Assembly (NCBI GenBank): GCA_020199835.1
Contig: JAIVJV010000001.1
Span: forward strand, 62,001-126,000
Source: Acidobacteriota bacterium
Lineage (GTDB): Bacteria > Acidobacteriota > Blastocatellia > Pyrinomonadales > Pyrinomonadaceae
Length of the DNA: 64,000 nt
Direction of reading: 5' to 3'
The notes below the pieces were generated by a model. The model saw only the letters and a list, made by a program, of their open reading frames with translations, searched no databases and had not been told where the DNA came from. This document shows positions 55,198 to 64,000 of this stretch, piece by piece. Both the position numbers and the translations under genes were made by a program. Within the stretch, counting starts at the first letter, position 1. Each line of letters begins with the position of its first letter.

Positions 55198-55590
55198 ATG
55201 TTCAAAAATCTATTCCTTAGTTTCGTACTGGTAATCGCTCAGCGTAACTACCTCGAAGCGCCGCAGAAATACAACCCGTGGAACCCCGCGGCGTTTGACA
55301 CCAATGACGTGCAGGCTACTACCAATCTCGGTTGCTCGCTTACGTCAAGCGGTACGACAATGACTTGTTCAGGTCACAATTTGCCGCTCGAGCCCGAGCT
55401 GGCCCCACGTGTGTTGAAGCTCACATCCGGACCGCAGTCTGGCGAGATTCGTACGGTCCGCAGTGCTCCGACGTCGAGCACGACCGGCGCGGCGTCTGCG
55501 AAGACGACGACCGGAACACAGGCGTATACGGGCGTCGGTTTTCCGCAGACTGCTTTGATTGCTGGACCGGTAAGTTCTGTGGATCGGTAA
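55198..55590 (+). CDS. Orphan protein with strong RBS, possibly truncated
   Basis: The 130-residue frame follows AGGAGGTAGT, the same Shine-Dalgarno context as the gene at 50124. An N-terminal hydrophobic stretch (NLFLSFVLVIAQ) is short for a signal peptide. The rest is rich in Thr/Ser/Gly (TSSTTGAASAKTTTGTQAYT) with two Cys (GCSLTSSGTTMTC). No family is recognised. The short, unusual composition could mean a recent or eroded gene. It ends 25 bp before a hairpin terminator. Confidence 0.4.
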   Translation: MFKNLFLSFVLVIAQRNYLEAPQKYNPWNPAAFDTNDVQATTNLGCSLTSSGTTMTCSGHNLPLEPELAPRVLKLTSGPQSGEIRTVRSAPTSSTTGAASAKTTTGTQAYTGVGFPQTALIAGPVSSVDR

Positions 55591-55615
55591 CTCGCCTTAA
55601 TGCGGGCGCAAAAAT

Positions 55616-55645
55616 GCGGTGCGCGCCCGAACGGACGCGCACCGC
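55616..55645. terminator. Bidirectional hairpin terminator
   Basis: A perfect 10-bp stem GCGGTGCGCG / CGCGCACCGC with a 10-base loop lies between convergent genes. Read on the minus strand the stem is followed by ATTTTTGC, a usable T-run for the DUF4142 gene; on the plus strand it is followed by GCTTCTTT. Confidence 0.75.
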
Positions 55646-55673
55646 GCTTCTTTACACAGCAACAGCACACAAA

Positions 55674-56489
55674 CTACGGACGGTTTGAATTGTTGCTGTT
55701 ACGGTTCCGGTTGCTGTTGCTGTTTCTGGTTTCGCCAGTGTTGCTGTTTCTCATGCCACCGGCGTTTGTGTTATCGCCGCCACCACCTGGGGCGCCGGGC
55801 AGCGCCCTCGCCATCTGGAGATGTTCCTGGACTGTTGGCAGTGTTGTAGTAGCGAAAGCTTTTAGATCGGGATCACGTCCTCTTGTGCTCTGCTTTTCGA
55901 AGTTGTCAACCTTCTTCTTGTGATCACTGACCATCATCCGCGCGTACGCACGGTCAAACGCCGCACCTGACAGCCCTGAAAGCTTTGTCACATCCGCGCG
56001 GTGTTTTGCGTCAAGCTCTGTCGGCAATGTCATTCCTTTGCTCGTTGCGAGCGTCATGAGTTCGGCGTTCGCTTTCGTATGATCGTCCACCATTCGTTGG
56101 CCATACTGCTTCACTGCATCACTAGCACCTTGTTGCGCGGCGATGCGGCCGAGCTCCACTTCCTTCAGGCCGCCCATAGCAGTTTCCATGATGAATTTGT
56201 GATCCTGCGAGCTCATACCCGCCATGCCGCCGCCGCCACCGGTGTTGGTGTTGGCATTGCGATTCTGGTTTCGGTTGGCATTCGAGTTGGCGGTGTTGGT
56301 GTTTCGGGTGTTGGTATTGCCGGTATTGCTGTTATTACTGTTGCCGTTTTGGTTGCCGTTCTGGTTGTTGGAATTTTGGCCCTGGTGAATGTTGATTCCG
56401 GCCTTTCCGGCGACGACCCATAGCCCACAGGCAATGAGTGCGGTTAGCACCCAAATGTAGATCGGTTTAGTTAATTGCTGGCGTGTCAT
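55674..56489 (-). CDS. DUF4142 family protein with Asn-rich flanks
   Basis: The 271-residue protein has a signal anchor (YIWVLTALIACGLWVVAG), then a ~60-residue Asn/Thr/Gln tract (many N-x-N and TN repeats). A DUF4142 ferritin-like four-helix domain follows (KFIMETAMGGLKEVELGRIA, RMVDDHTKANAELMTLA, DRAYARMMVSDHKKKVDNFE). It ends with a second Asn/Ser/Arg-rich tail. DUF4142 domains often carry His/Glu that could bind metal, and both are here. Function unknown; low-complexity flanks suggest a surface or periplasmic tether. Confidence 0.8.
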   Translation of the reverse strand: MTRQQLTKPIYIWVLTALIACGLWVVAGKAGINIHQGQNSNNQNGNQNGNSNNSNTGNTNTRNTNTANSNANRNQNRNANTNTGGGGGMAGMSSQDHKFIMETAMGGLKEVELGRIAAQQGASDAVKQYGQRMVDDHTKANAELMTLATSKGMTLPTELDAKHRADVTKLSGLSGAAFDRAYARMMVSDHKKKVDNFEKQSTRGRDPDLKAFATTTLPTVQEHLQMARALPGAPGGGGDNTNAGGMRNSNTGETRNSNSNRNRNSNNSNRP

Positions 56490-56519
56490 TGCATACCCTC
56501 CTTGTTGAATTGAAAGCTG

Positions 56520-57125
56520 CTACCCTACCGAATTACGGCCGCGGCCGCGGACCTGTAGGCCCATGAGTCTTGCAGGGAAGGTTCCGAAATCTTCAACTTC
56601 CCATGTGTTGCCATCGCGCAAACGGACCCGAGCTGCTGGTATCAACATGCCCTCGTTCGCTCCACGGCCAACGTGCAGCTCCGCGTAACCGAAGCGATAG
56701 TCGCTCCTGCGTGTCCCGTAGCGTAGTTCGCCAAACCGTATGTCGCGCTGATAAAGGACGGTAAGCTTCGTGCGGCCCTCGCCCTCGTCGGTTGCGATAA
56801 TGAAGTTTGCCGGTACGCCGATGCCGGTCCCGATTTCAATTCGTCCGGCATCCATGCGCTCTAATCGGCGCATGAGTTGTTCTTCGCCACCGGATTGGAG
56901 AGCAGAGTTCAGTTGATTGACTTCGTCCGGCGTCGAGAGTCGATTGACGATCAGTCTGAACGGCATCGATCGTGCAGGCCGCCGACCACCGATAAAGTAG
57001 GCTGTGCCTGTTATGGTGCGGCCGACGTACGCATCCTGAGCGAGAGCGTTCGTTTGTGGATAGAGAGCCGCGGTTCCCAAAAACAATAGGACCGCGCCCA
57101 GTGTCAGCAGCGTTTTTCTGTTCAT
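56520..57125 (-). CDS. Secreted protein, unknown family
   Basis: From ATG 57125 (201 residues) the protein has a signal peptide (LLTLGAVLLFLGTAALYPQ, ending near ALAQ). A beta-rich domain follows (GRTITGTAYFIGGRRPARSM, IEIGTGIGVPANFIIATDEG, RFGYAELHVGRGANEG). Arginine is enriched near the C-terminus. I do not recognise the family. It lies ~30 bp upstream of the DUF4142 gene on the same strand. Confidence 0.6.
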   Translation of the reverse strand: MNRKTLLTLGAVLLFLGTAALYPQTNALAQDAYVGRTITGTAYFIGGRRPARSMPFRLIVNRLSTPDEVNQLNSALQSGGEEQLMRRLERMDAGRIEIGTGIGVPANFIIATDEGEGRTKLTVLYQRDIRFGELRYGTRRSDYRFGYAELHVGRGANEGMLIPAARVRLRDGNTWEVEDFGTFPARLMGLQVRGRGRNSVG

Positions 57126-57246
57126 ACAGTTCCTCAAAGATATTTAGTTGTACAGGGGAACGGTCAGGAGCGTATCAATGAAGCCGTGTGAGTTCGGTGC
57201 GCTGGCGTACCTTCATTCATACGTGAATATCACGTGTACGTGGCAA

Positions 57247-57615
57247 TTACGTGTGGGTGATCATCAGGACGTAACCGTCCGGGTCGAAAAGCTGAAACTC
57301 GCCGCGTGGTGCGTAAAACGGGGTTTTGATTTCGCCTGGGTTGAGGCCGGCTGAGGCGAGCAACTCGTGCGCCGCCGCGACGTCGTCGGTGTAGATATAG
57401 AAGAGGACGGCATGGTGATTTGGGGTCGGTTTCGCTGCCTTCGATAACATCAACTGTGCGTCGCCTGAGTAAAGCCACGCCCAGGAAAGCGTCGTGGCGT
57501 CCTGTGGGGTGAAGGTGTTTCCGACTTCGAAACCGAGATGCGCGTAGAACGTGATTGAGCGCTCGACGTCAGCGACGGAAGCCATTGGAACGAGTTGTCG
57601 CGTTGTCATGGTCAT
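57247..57615 (-). CDS. VOC (glyoxalase-fold) protein
   Basis: The 122-residue protein is a single VOC module: LVPMASVADVERSITFYAHL, LYSGDAQLMLSKAAKP, AVLFYIYTDDVAAAHELLAS and the closing GEFQLFDPDGYVLMI. The metal ligands His/Glu are partly present (H in NHHAVLF, E in GEFQLF). The substrate is unknown. It is one of three VOC proteins in the window (others at 33551 and 58451). Confidence 0.82.
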   Translation of the reverse strand: MTMTTRQLVPMASVADVERSITFYAHLGFEVGNTFTPQDATTLSWAWLYSGDAQLMLSKAAKPTPNHHAVLFYIYTDDVAAAHELLASAGLNPGEIKTPFYAPRGEFQLFDPDGYVLMITHT

Positions 57616-57633
57616 GGCTTCTTAACCCTGGTG

Positions 57634-58458
57634 TTAATCAAACCAGAAGTACTTCCAGTGTGGATGCTCCGTATCGAAACGAGCGTTATGTCCGCGCGTG
57701 TGCTCGAGTGCTAACTGCGCTGGCGTGAGTTCGAGTAAGTCGATCGCGTGGCTCGTCATGACGTGTTCGTCCTTTGGGTTGTACATGACAAACTCGCGCA
57801 CGCCGGGTTTATAAGTAAACTGTTCGAAGAAGAGGTTGTAGCTGTCACCGCGCGACTCGTAACGGTATTGAGGAATGCCGATGACACCGGTATGGAAGTC
57901 GAGGTTGACTGAGTGCAGCGATGTTGGATAGCGGCCCTGACTGGCGTGGTGCTGTTCGATGGCGGCGATCAGCGGTGCGCTGTTGCGGATGGCGCGGTTG
58001 CGGCTGTACTCGACGGCGGGTTTTATTAAAGTGAACTGTAACAACACGGTGCCGATCGGGACCGCGACGAGGTAGTAGGGAAGTGCACTGAAGCCGCCGG
58101 TTGTTCGCAATCTGGTCCACGTCTTGAATGTCGTGAAGATCCACAGAATGAAAACGGCGAAAGCCAACACGAAACTGTACGCAAGCCCGGCCAGGAAGAT
58201 GCCGCCCCACACGAGCGATGATGCGACCAATGCGAGCAGCGAGAGCGCGTATCGGCGTTGGGCGAGTGCTGGTGAATAGTTGGCGGCGATCAGGAGCAGT
58301 CCGGACGGTACGAGCACCAATCCGAGCACGCCGGCGACGAGGGCCATTGCCGAAACCGGTATCGCCACAGGGTCATAGCCGCCGGGAAGGAACGGCAGAA
58401 GCGTGCAGGCAATGAGCAGTGCTATCGCGGCTACGATGCCGAGTAGGTGCTTAACCAT
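57634..58458 (-). CDS. Multi-TM membrane protein with pilin-like C-terminal region
   Basis: The 274-residue protein has five hydrophobic segments in the first ~150 residues (LLGIVAAIALLIACTLLPFL, MALVAGVLGLVLVPSGLLLI, YSFVLAFAVFILWIFTTFKT and others). A soluble C-terminal region starts RNSAPLIAAIEQHHASQGRY PTSL, reminiscent of the extracellular part of type II pseudopilins. No family is firmly recognised. It overlaps the upstream VOC gene by 8 bp. Confidence 0.6.
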   Translation of the reverse strand: MVKHLLGIVAAIALLIACTLLPFLPGGYDPVAIPVSAMALVAGVLGLVLVPSGLLLIAANYSPALAQRRYALSLLALVASSLVWGGIFLAGLAYSFVLAFAVFILWIFTTFKTWTRLRTTGGFSALPYYLVAVPIGTVLLQFTLIKPAVEYSRNRAIRNSAPLIAAIEQHHASQGRYPTSLHSVNLDFHTGVIGIPQYRYESRGDSYNLFFEQFTYKPGVREFVMYNPKDEHVMTSHAIDLLELTPAQLALEHTRGHNARFDTEHPHWKYFWFD

Positions 58459-58876
58459 TTAGATCATTCGCCGGATCCACGGACCACTGAAAACACAAGT
58501 CATAACCATCCGGATCTTTCACGTATAACTGCTTCATGCCGTACGGCGCGACCTTCGGCCCATCGACGTTGATGGCATGCGCTCGCAGATGCTCATACGC
58601 AGCGTCGACGTCGGGACAACTGAAGTACAGACACGTGTCGCTGTGCGCAGCTACACGCACGGCGTCAGGCTGTGCCGGCCGATACTCCTGCTCGTAAGCG
58701 GTGTTGAGCATAATGTCGGCGTCATTGAGCCGCAGCCATCCCCAATCGAACTGATCTCCAGTGCGCGGCGACGTCTGGATTACTTCGAATCCAAGCACAT
58801 CACGATAAAACCGCACGGACGTGGGCATATCAAAAACCTGCAACAGCACACAAACTCCACGGACTTTGATGGTCAT
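58451..58876 (-). CDS. VOC / bleomycin-resistance-like protein
   Basis: The 141-residue protein has VCVLLQVFDMPTSVRFYRDV, LRLNDADIMLNTAYEQEYRP, CLYFSCPDVDAAYEHLRAHA and YVKDPDGYDLCFQW, a standard VOC module. It overlaps the following membrane-protein gene by 8 bp, so they are probably coupled. No substrate or resistance role can be stated. Confidence 0.82.
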   Translation of the reverse strand: MTIKVRGVCVLLQVFDMPTSVRFYRDVLGFEVIQTSPRTGDQFDWGWLRLNDADIMLNTAYEQEYRPAQPDAVRVAAHSDTCLYFSCPDVDAAYEHLRAHAINVDGPKVAPYGMKQLYVKDPDGYDLCFQWSVDPANDLNG

Positions 58877-58965
58877 GAGCTAATCTCGACTACGATGGTT
58901 CTTTTGGCCTAATGCGGTGTCAGTCTCTCTGACACGGTTGAGGTTCTTCCGCGTTCCGAAAACTA

Positions 58966-59385
58966 TTACTCGCCGATGATCTTCACCAGCACGCGCTTTT
59001 TGCGGCCGCCGTCGAACTCGCCGTAAAAGATCTGTTCCCATGGGCCGAAGTCTAACTGACCGCGCGTGATCGCTACTACAACTTCGCGGCCCATGATTTG
59101 GCGCTTGATATGAGCGTCCGCGTTGTCCTCACCGGTTCTGTTGTGATGATAACGGCTCACGGGTTCGTGCGGTGCGACTTGTTCGAGCCATGTTTCATAG
59201 TCGTGGTGCAGCCCGCTTTCGTCGTCGTTGATAAAGACGGAGGCTGTTATGTGCATGGCATTAACCAGCGCCAGGCCTTCAACCACCCCACTCTCGCGAA
59301 GGCACTCGTCAACCTGCGGTGTGATGTTGATAAACGCCCGCCGACCCGGCACATTGAACCACAGTTCTTTGCGATAGCTTTTCAT
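58966..59385 (-). CDS. YjbQ/UPF0047 family protein
   Basis: The 139-residue protein matches UPF0047: [60 protein letters not shown] and [20 protein letters not shown]. Conserved His residues (NAMHITAS, the HNR and HIK elements) are in place. YjbQ has been linked to a thiamine-phosphate-synthase-like activity, but its real role is unsure. The LLM oxidoreductase gene lies 5 bp upstream on the same strand. Confidence 0.9.
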   Translation of the reverse strand: MKSYRKELWFNVPGRRAFINITPQVDECLRESGVVEGLALVNAMHITASVFINDDESGLHHDYETWLEQVAPHEPVSRYHHNRTGEDNADAHIKRQIMGREVVVAITRGQLDFGPWEQIFYGEFDGGRKKRVLVKIIGE

Positions 59386-59390
59386 GCTAC

Positions 59391-60380
59391 TTACCCTTTG
59401 TTACCAAACACTTCAGCCACCATCTCGTACGACCGCAAGCGTGCAGGGTGGTCATAGAGGCTTGTGACGATCATTAACTCGTCCGCGTTTGTCAGCGCCG
59501 CGAAGTCCTGTAAACCGCGGTGAACGGTTTCAGCCGAACCGACGATTGAATACTTCAGCATGTGCGACGCGTGGAGCTTCTCGGCGGGTGTCCAGTAGTC
59601 GTCGATATTATCGATCGGCGCCTGGAGCTTGCCGCCCGCGCCGCGGACGAGATTTGTGAATGACTGTTGAATCGTAGTGAACAGTCGCCGTGCTTCTTCA
59701 TCGGTGTCAGCAGCTACGACGTTAACGCCCGCCATCGCATACGGATGGTCCAACTGTTTCGATGGTTTGAACCTTGCGCGATAGATTTCAAGCGCGGGTA
59801 ACAGCGCGTCCGGCGCGAAGTGCGACGCGAACGCGTAAGGCAAGCCGAGTTGCGCCGCCAACTCTGCTCCAAACGTACTCGATCCGAGCATCCAAATCGG
59901 GACCTCAGTCCCGGCGCCCGGCACTGCACGCACCGCCTGTCCAGACTCCGCTGGCGCGAGTAACCGCTGCAACTCAACCACATCATCCGGAAAATCTTCG
60001 GCGCGCGATGGCGGCCGGCGCAGTGCGCGCAACGTTCTCGCATCCGTTCCCGGCGCACGCCCGAGACCGAGATCAATCCGTGCCGGATAAAGCGACTCAA
60101 GCGTGCCAAACTGTTCCGCGATGATCAGCGGCGAATGGTTCGGCAACATGATGCCGCCCGAACCAACACGGATCGTCGACGTGCCGCCCGCGAGATAGCC
60201 GATCACAACCGAAGTCGCAGCGCTCGCAATGCCGGTCATGTTGTGATGTTCGGCGACCCAGTAGCGCTTGTAACCAAGCTTCTCAGCGTGTTGCGCAAGA
60301 TCGAGACTTTTGCGCAGCGCCTCCCGCGGTGTTTCACCGAGGATGACCGGAACGAGATCGAGTATCGAGATCGGCAGCAT
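59391..60380 (-). CDS. LLM-class flavin-dependent oxidoreductase (luciferase-like)
   Basis: From ATG 60380 (329 residues) the protein follows the YhbW-type luciferase-like TIM barrel: [73 protein letters not shown] and the late [16 protein letters not shown]. It should use reduced FMN supplied by a partner; the substrate is unknown. It precedes the YjbQ gene by 5 bp. Confidence 0.9.
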   Translation of the reverse strand: MLPISILDLVPVILGETPREALRKSLDLAQHAEKLGYKRYWVAEHHNMTGIASAATSVVIGYLAGGTSTIRVGSGGIMLPNHSPLIIAEQFGTLESLYPARIDLGLGRAPGTDARTLRALRRPPSRAEDFPDDVVELQRLLAPAESGQAVRAVPGAGTEVPIWMLGSSTFGAELAAQLGLPYAFASHFAPDALLPALEIYRARFKPSKQLDHPYAMAGVNVVAADTDEEARRLFTTIQQSFTNLVRGAGGKLQAPIDNIDDYWTPAEKLHASHMLKYSIVGSAETVHRGLQDFAALTNADELMIVTSLYDHPARLRSYEMVAEVFGNKG

Positions 60381-60421
60381 GCGTGTTCTCACGACCGACG
60401 ATGTTTTAGCTCAGATACTCG

Positions 60422-60467
60422 AAAAATAAAAACGGGCCGGCTTGTGGTGCGAGACCAAGCCGGCCCG
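60422..60467 (-). terminator. Rho-independent terminator of the lytic transglycosylase gene
   Basis: A perfect 11-bp GC-rich stem (CGGGCCGGCTT / AAGCCGGCCCG, 60433-60443 and 60457-60467) with a 13-base loop is followed, on the minus strand, by TTTTTATTTTT. This is a textbook intrinsic terminator ~40 bp past the stop at 60506. Confidence 0.9.
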
Positions 60468-60505
60468 ATTCAACCTCCCCGTAAACGCGCAAAGAACCGT
60501 CAGCT

Positions 60506-61312
60506 TCAGTGAGACGACAACGGCTGCATCTGCAATCCAAACATTTGCGGGTTCTCACCAATGATCGCCGCCGCAAAAAATCGCGGAACGTAGAACACGC
60601 CTTCCGATCCAAACGTCTCGTCGCGTTTGCTTCGATCCGCAGTCAGCGCACAGATGCTGCATTGTCTGTTCTGTTCGTTCAGCAACAGTTTCAACTCGCG
60701 CGTGGTTTTCTGCGCGCCACGATTGTAGGCGAGCACCGCCAGCGCTTCCTTCATCGGATCACCCTTGAACACCTGCACACTGTCCGTGATATACCGAGCG
60801 GCGGCATCGGCGGATTTGGCAACATCCAAAAGGTCCTGGGCCGTAAGCCCGTAGCGCTCTCCAGTCGAGGGAAGGAACTGAAACATTCCTACCGCTGCCG
60901 TCGAACTCCGTGATTCGAGGTTCATGTATTCGGATTCAATCCACGCGAGATAAAGGCCGATCAGCGGCGACACGTTGCGTGCTCTGAACACCGCATTCAC
61001 CGTCGGCGCCTGAGCTTGTCCGCGTTCCAGGACCAGGCGCAGATCGATTTTCCCGCCCTTGCCGATGCGCTCGGCGTAATGCGTCACCGCCTTCAGAATG
61101 TCTCTCTCGAAGTCGGTCGTGAATTGATAATCGGTCCCGGAAATCTCTCGCGCGATGTGCCGCGCTCGCTCTCCGACAAAGACGAGCCGCTCAGCACGAG
61201 ACATGTCTTCGTACCGTTTGCCCGGTTGAACCGTCTGAGCGCTCGCGGTCAGCGCCGTCACAGTTAACAAAACCACACTCGCCAATAACATAAAGATTCG
61301 TTCAGTTTTCAT
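60506..61312 (-). CDS. Secreted lytic transglycosylase (SLT domain)
   Basis: The 268-residue protein has a signal peptide (FMLLASVVLLTVTALTASAQ), a helical N-terminal region and an SLT fold. The catalytic acid is Glu126 in LAWIESEYMNLESRSS, followed by GMFQFLPSTGERYGL and the late LAYNRGAQKTT motif. The C-terminus ends VPRFFAAAIIGENPQMFGL. It would cut glycan strands of peptidoglycan. The same domain, with matching VPSFIAAAIIGENPEVFGL, is fused to the kinase encoded at 62018. It diverges from the sigma-factor gene across a 136-bp region with two direct repeats. Confidence 0.9.
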   Translation of the reverse strand: MKTERIFMLLASVVLLTVTALTASAQTVQPGKRYEDMSRAERLVFVGERARHIAREISGTDYQFTTDFERDILKAVTHYAERIGKGGKIDLRLVLERGQAQAPTVNAVFRARNVSPLIGLYLAWIESEYMNLESRSSTAAVGMFQFLPSTGERYGLTAQDLLDVAKSADAAARYITDSVQVFKGDPMKEALAVLAYNRGAQKTTRELKLLLNEQNRQCSICALTADRSKRDETFGSEGVFYVPRFFAAAIIGENPQMFGLQMQPLSSH

Positions 61313-61339
61313 TGCTTGATATTCTCCTCCTCAACTTAT

Positions 61340-61410
61340 TAAGCGAGCAAAGTTGAGAAAAGTGTTCATCTACAAGCTGGTAAGCGAGAAAACACGGCGA
61401 AACTGTTCAT
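61340..61410. promoter_or_regulatory. Two 30-bp direct repeats, 41 bp apart, in the divergent promoter region
   Basis: Unit 1 (61340-61369) and unit 2 (61381-61410) share TAAGCGAG at their start and GTTCAT at their end, with 22 of 30 bases identical overall. The centre-to-centre distance of 41 bp is about four helical turns, so both would face the same side of the DNA. This suggests a binding site for a regulator of the transglycosylase gene, the sigma/kinase operon, or both. Confidence 0.55.
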
Positions 61411-61411
61411 G

Positions 61412-61439
61412 TTGCGCAAAATTATTTTCTACTTAGAAT
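61412..61439 (+). promoter_or_regulatory. Putative promoter of the sigma factor-kinase operon
   Basis: TTGCGC (61412-61417), a 16-bp A/T-rich spacer and TAGAAT (61434-61439) resemble a housekeeping promoter. It directly follows the second 30-bp repeat. The sigma-factor ATG is only 10 bases after the -10 element and has no Shine-Dalgarno, so the transcript would be leaderless or nearly so if this promoter is real. Confidence 0.4.
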
Positions 61440-61448
61440 CCGAGTCTA

Positions 61449-62017
61449 ATGAAGACGTTGAGCGCGGATAACCTGACGGCTCTGCTCGTCGAATGGCGTG
61501 AGGGAGATGAAGCTGCGCTCGAATCGTTGATGCCCCTCGTCTACGATCAGCTACGCAGCATCGCGCACCGTTATGTTCAGCGCGAACGTGCCGGCCACAC
61601 GCTGCAAACGAGCGCACTCGTTAACGAGGCGTACCTTCGTCTGGCCGGTCAGAACGTGGTTTGGGAAAACCGCGCACACTTCTTCGCCGTGACCGCGAAA
61701 GTGATGCGTCACATCTTGATCGATCACGCGCGGCGGAGGCGTTACACAAAACACGGAGGTGAAGCGCGACAGGTTCCAATGGAAGAAGCATCCGCGATGT
61801 CTCTCGAGCGCGCGGCTGAACTCATTGCGCTCGAAGAAGCTCTTGATGAACTCGCCGAACTCGATTCGCGCAAGAGCCGCGTCGTCGAGCTCCGTTACTT
61901 TGGCGGACTCAGCCTCGAAGAAACCGCGGAGGTGTTGCAGGTTTCTCTAATGACTGTGCGTCGCGACTGGCGTGCAGCGAAGGCGTGGCTCTATCGACGA
62001 TTGAAAGCAGAAGCAGA

Positions 62018-62021
<4 letters not shown>
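61449..62021 (+). CDS. ECF-like sigma factor (TIGR02999 type)
   Basis: The 190-residue protein shows region 2 (ESLMPLVYDQLRSIAHRYVQ, LVNEAYLRLAGQN, FFAVTAKVMRHILIDHARRR) and region 4 (RKSRVVELRYFGGLSLEETA, LQVSLMTVRRDWRAAKAWLY). The HILIDHARRRR segment is typical of the TIGR02999 group found with membrane Ser/Thr kinases in Acidobacteriota and relatives. No anti-sigma factor is adjacent. The next gene overlaps by 4 bp (ATGA), so the kinase is likely to control or be controlled with this sigma factor. Confidence 0.9.

Positions 62022-64000
<1,979 letters not shown>

Overview
The window looks like a chromosomal stretch from an Acidobacteriota bacterium, most likely in or near Blastocatellia/Pyrinomonadales. 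This is inferred from gene content and not from any marker gene: an ECF-like sigma factor translationally coupled to a membrane Ser/Thr kinase, a second kinase with a TolB/PD40-type propeller, many secreted serine hydrolases and beta-propellers, DUF4142, DUF305 and LVIVD proteins, and an arsenosugar biosynthesis set. I saw no tRNA, rRNA or CRISPR array.

Layout. 1-2.7 kb is a broken accessory region: the 3' end of a DUF3883 protein, and an ABC ATPase gene that is frameshifted and cut by an intact IS3-family element. 2.8-5.9 kb holds a Cys-rich secreted peptide, a membrane-anchored thioredoxin-fold protein and a large periplasmic helical protein; a second thioredoxin-fold/Cys-rich peptide pair lies at 19.1-19.9 kb. 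6-9.4 kb holds an AbgT transporter and a DUF72 protein. A nucleotidyltransferase/small-partner pair sits between a decayed copy of the abgT 5' end and the intact abgT. 9.5-10.7 kb is gene debris: a frameshifted lipoprotein, a gene with a premature stop and a lipocalin fragment. 10.7-18.8 kb carries cell-envelope and secreted enzymes plus a recombination scar joining a LytTR fragment to a decayed propeller copy. 20-26.7 kb holds a truncated sensor, a DinB protein, an MFS/spermidine-synthase fusion, an alpha/beta hydrolase and a PhyH dioxygenase.

26.7-31.4 kb is a probable two-gene operon of a Ser/Thr kinase and a clostripain-like (C11, caspase-fold) peptidase whose C-terminus has nine perfect octapeptide repeats. 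31.5-36.9 kb has secreted hydrolases, an M1 aminopeptidase and an NHL protein; the last two are divergent genes whose start codons abut. 36.9-41.6 kb is the arsenosugar cluster (radical SAM ArsS, a CMD-type protein, two glycosyltransferases, a sterol-desaturase-like enzyme and a flavodoxin-fold reductase). 41.7-48.3 kb holds LVIVD and DUF305 proteins, an AbiJ-like protein coupled to a methyltransferase, and a type II toxin-antitoxin pair. 48.3-60.4 kb is mostly secreted and housekeeping accessory enzymes. 60.5-64 kb holds the most unusual item: a membrane Ser/Thr kinase fused to a periplasmic lytic-transglycosylase domain. It is encoded with an ECF-like sigma factor and lies opposite a free-standing paralogue of that same transglycosylase. 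The intergenic region carries two phased 30-bp direct repeats.

Several genes carry what look like single-base frameshifts (near 1391, 9838, 21941 and possibly 41722). These may be genuine decay or consensus errors, and the sequence alone does not decide.
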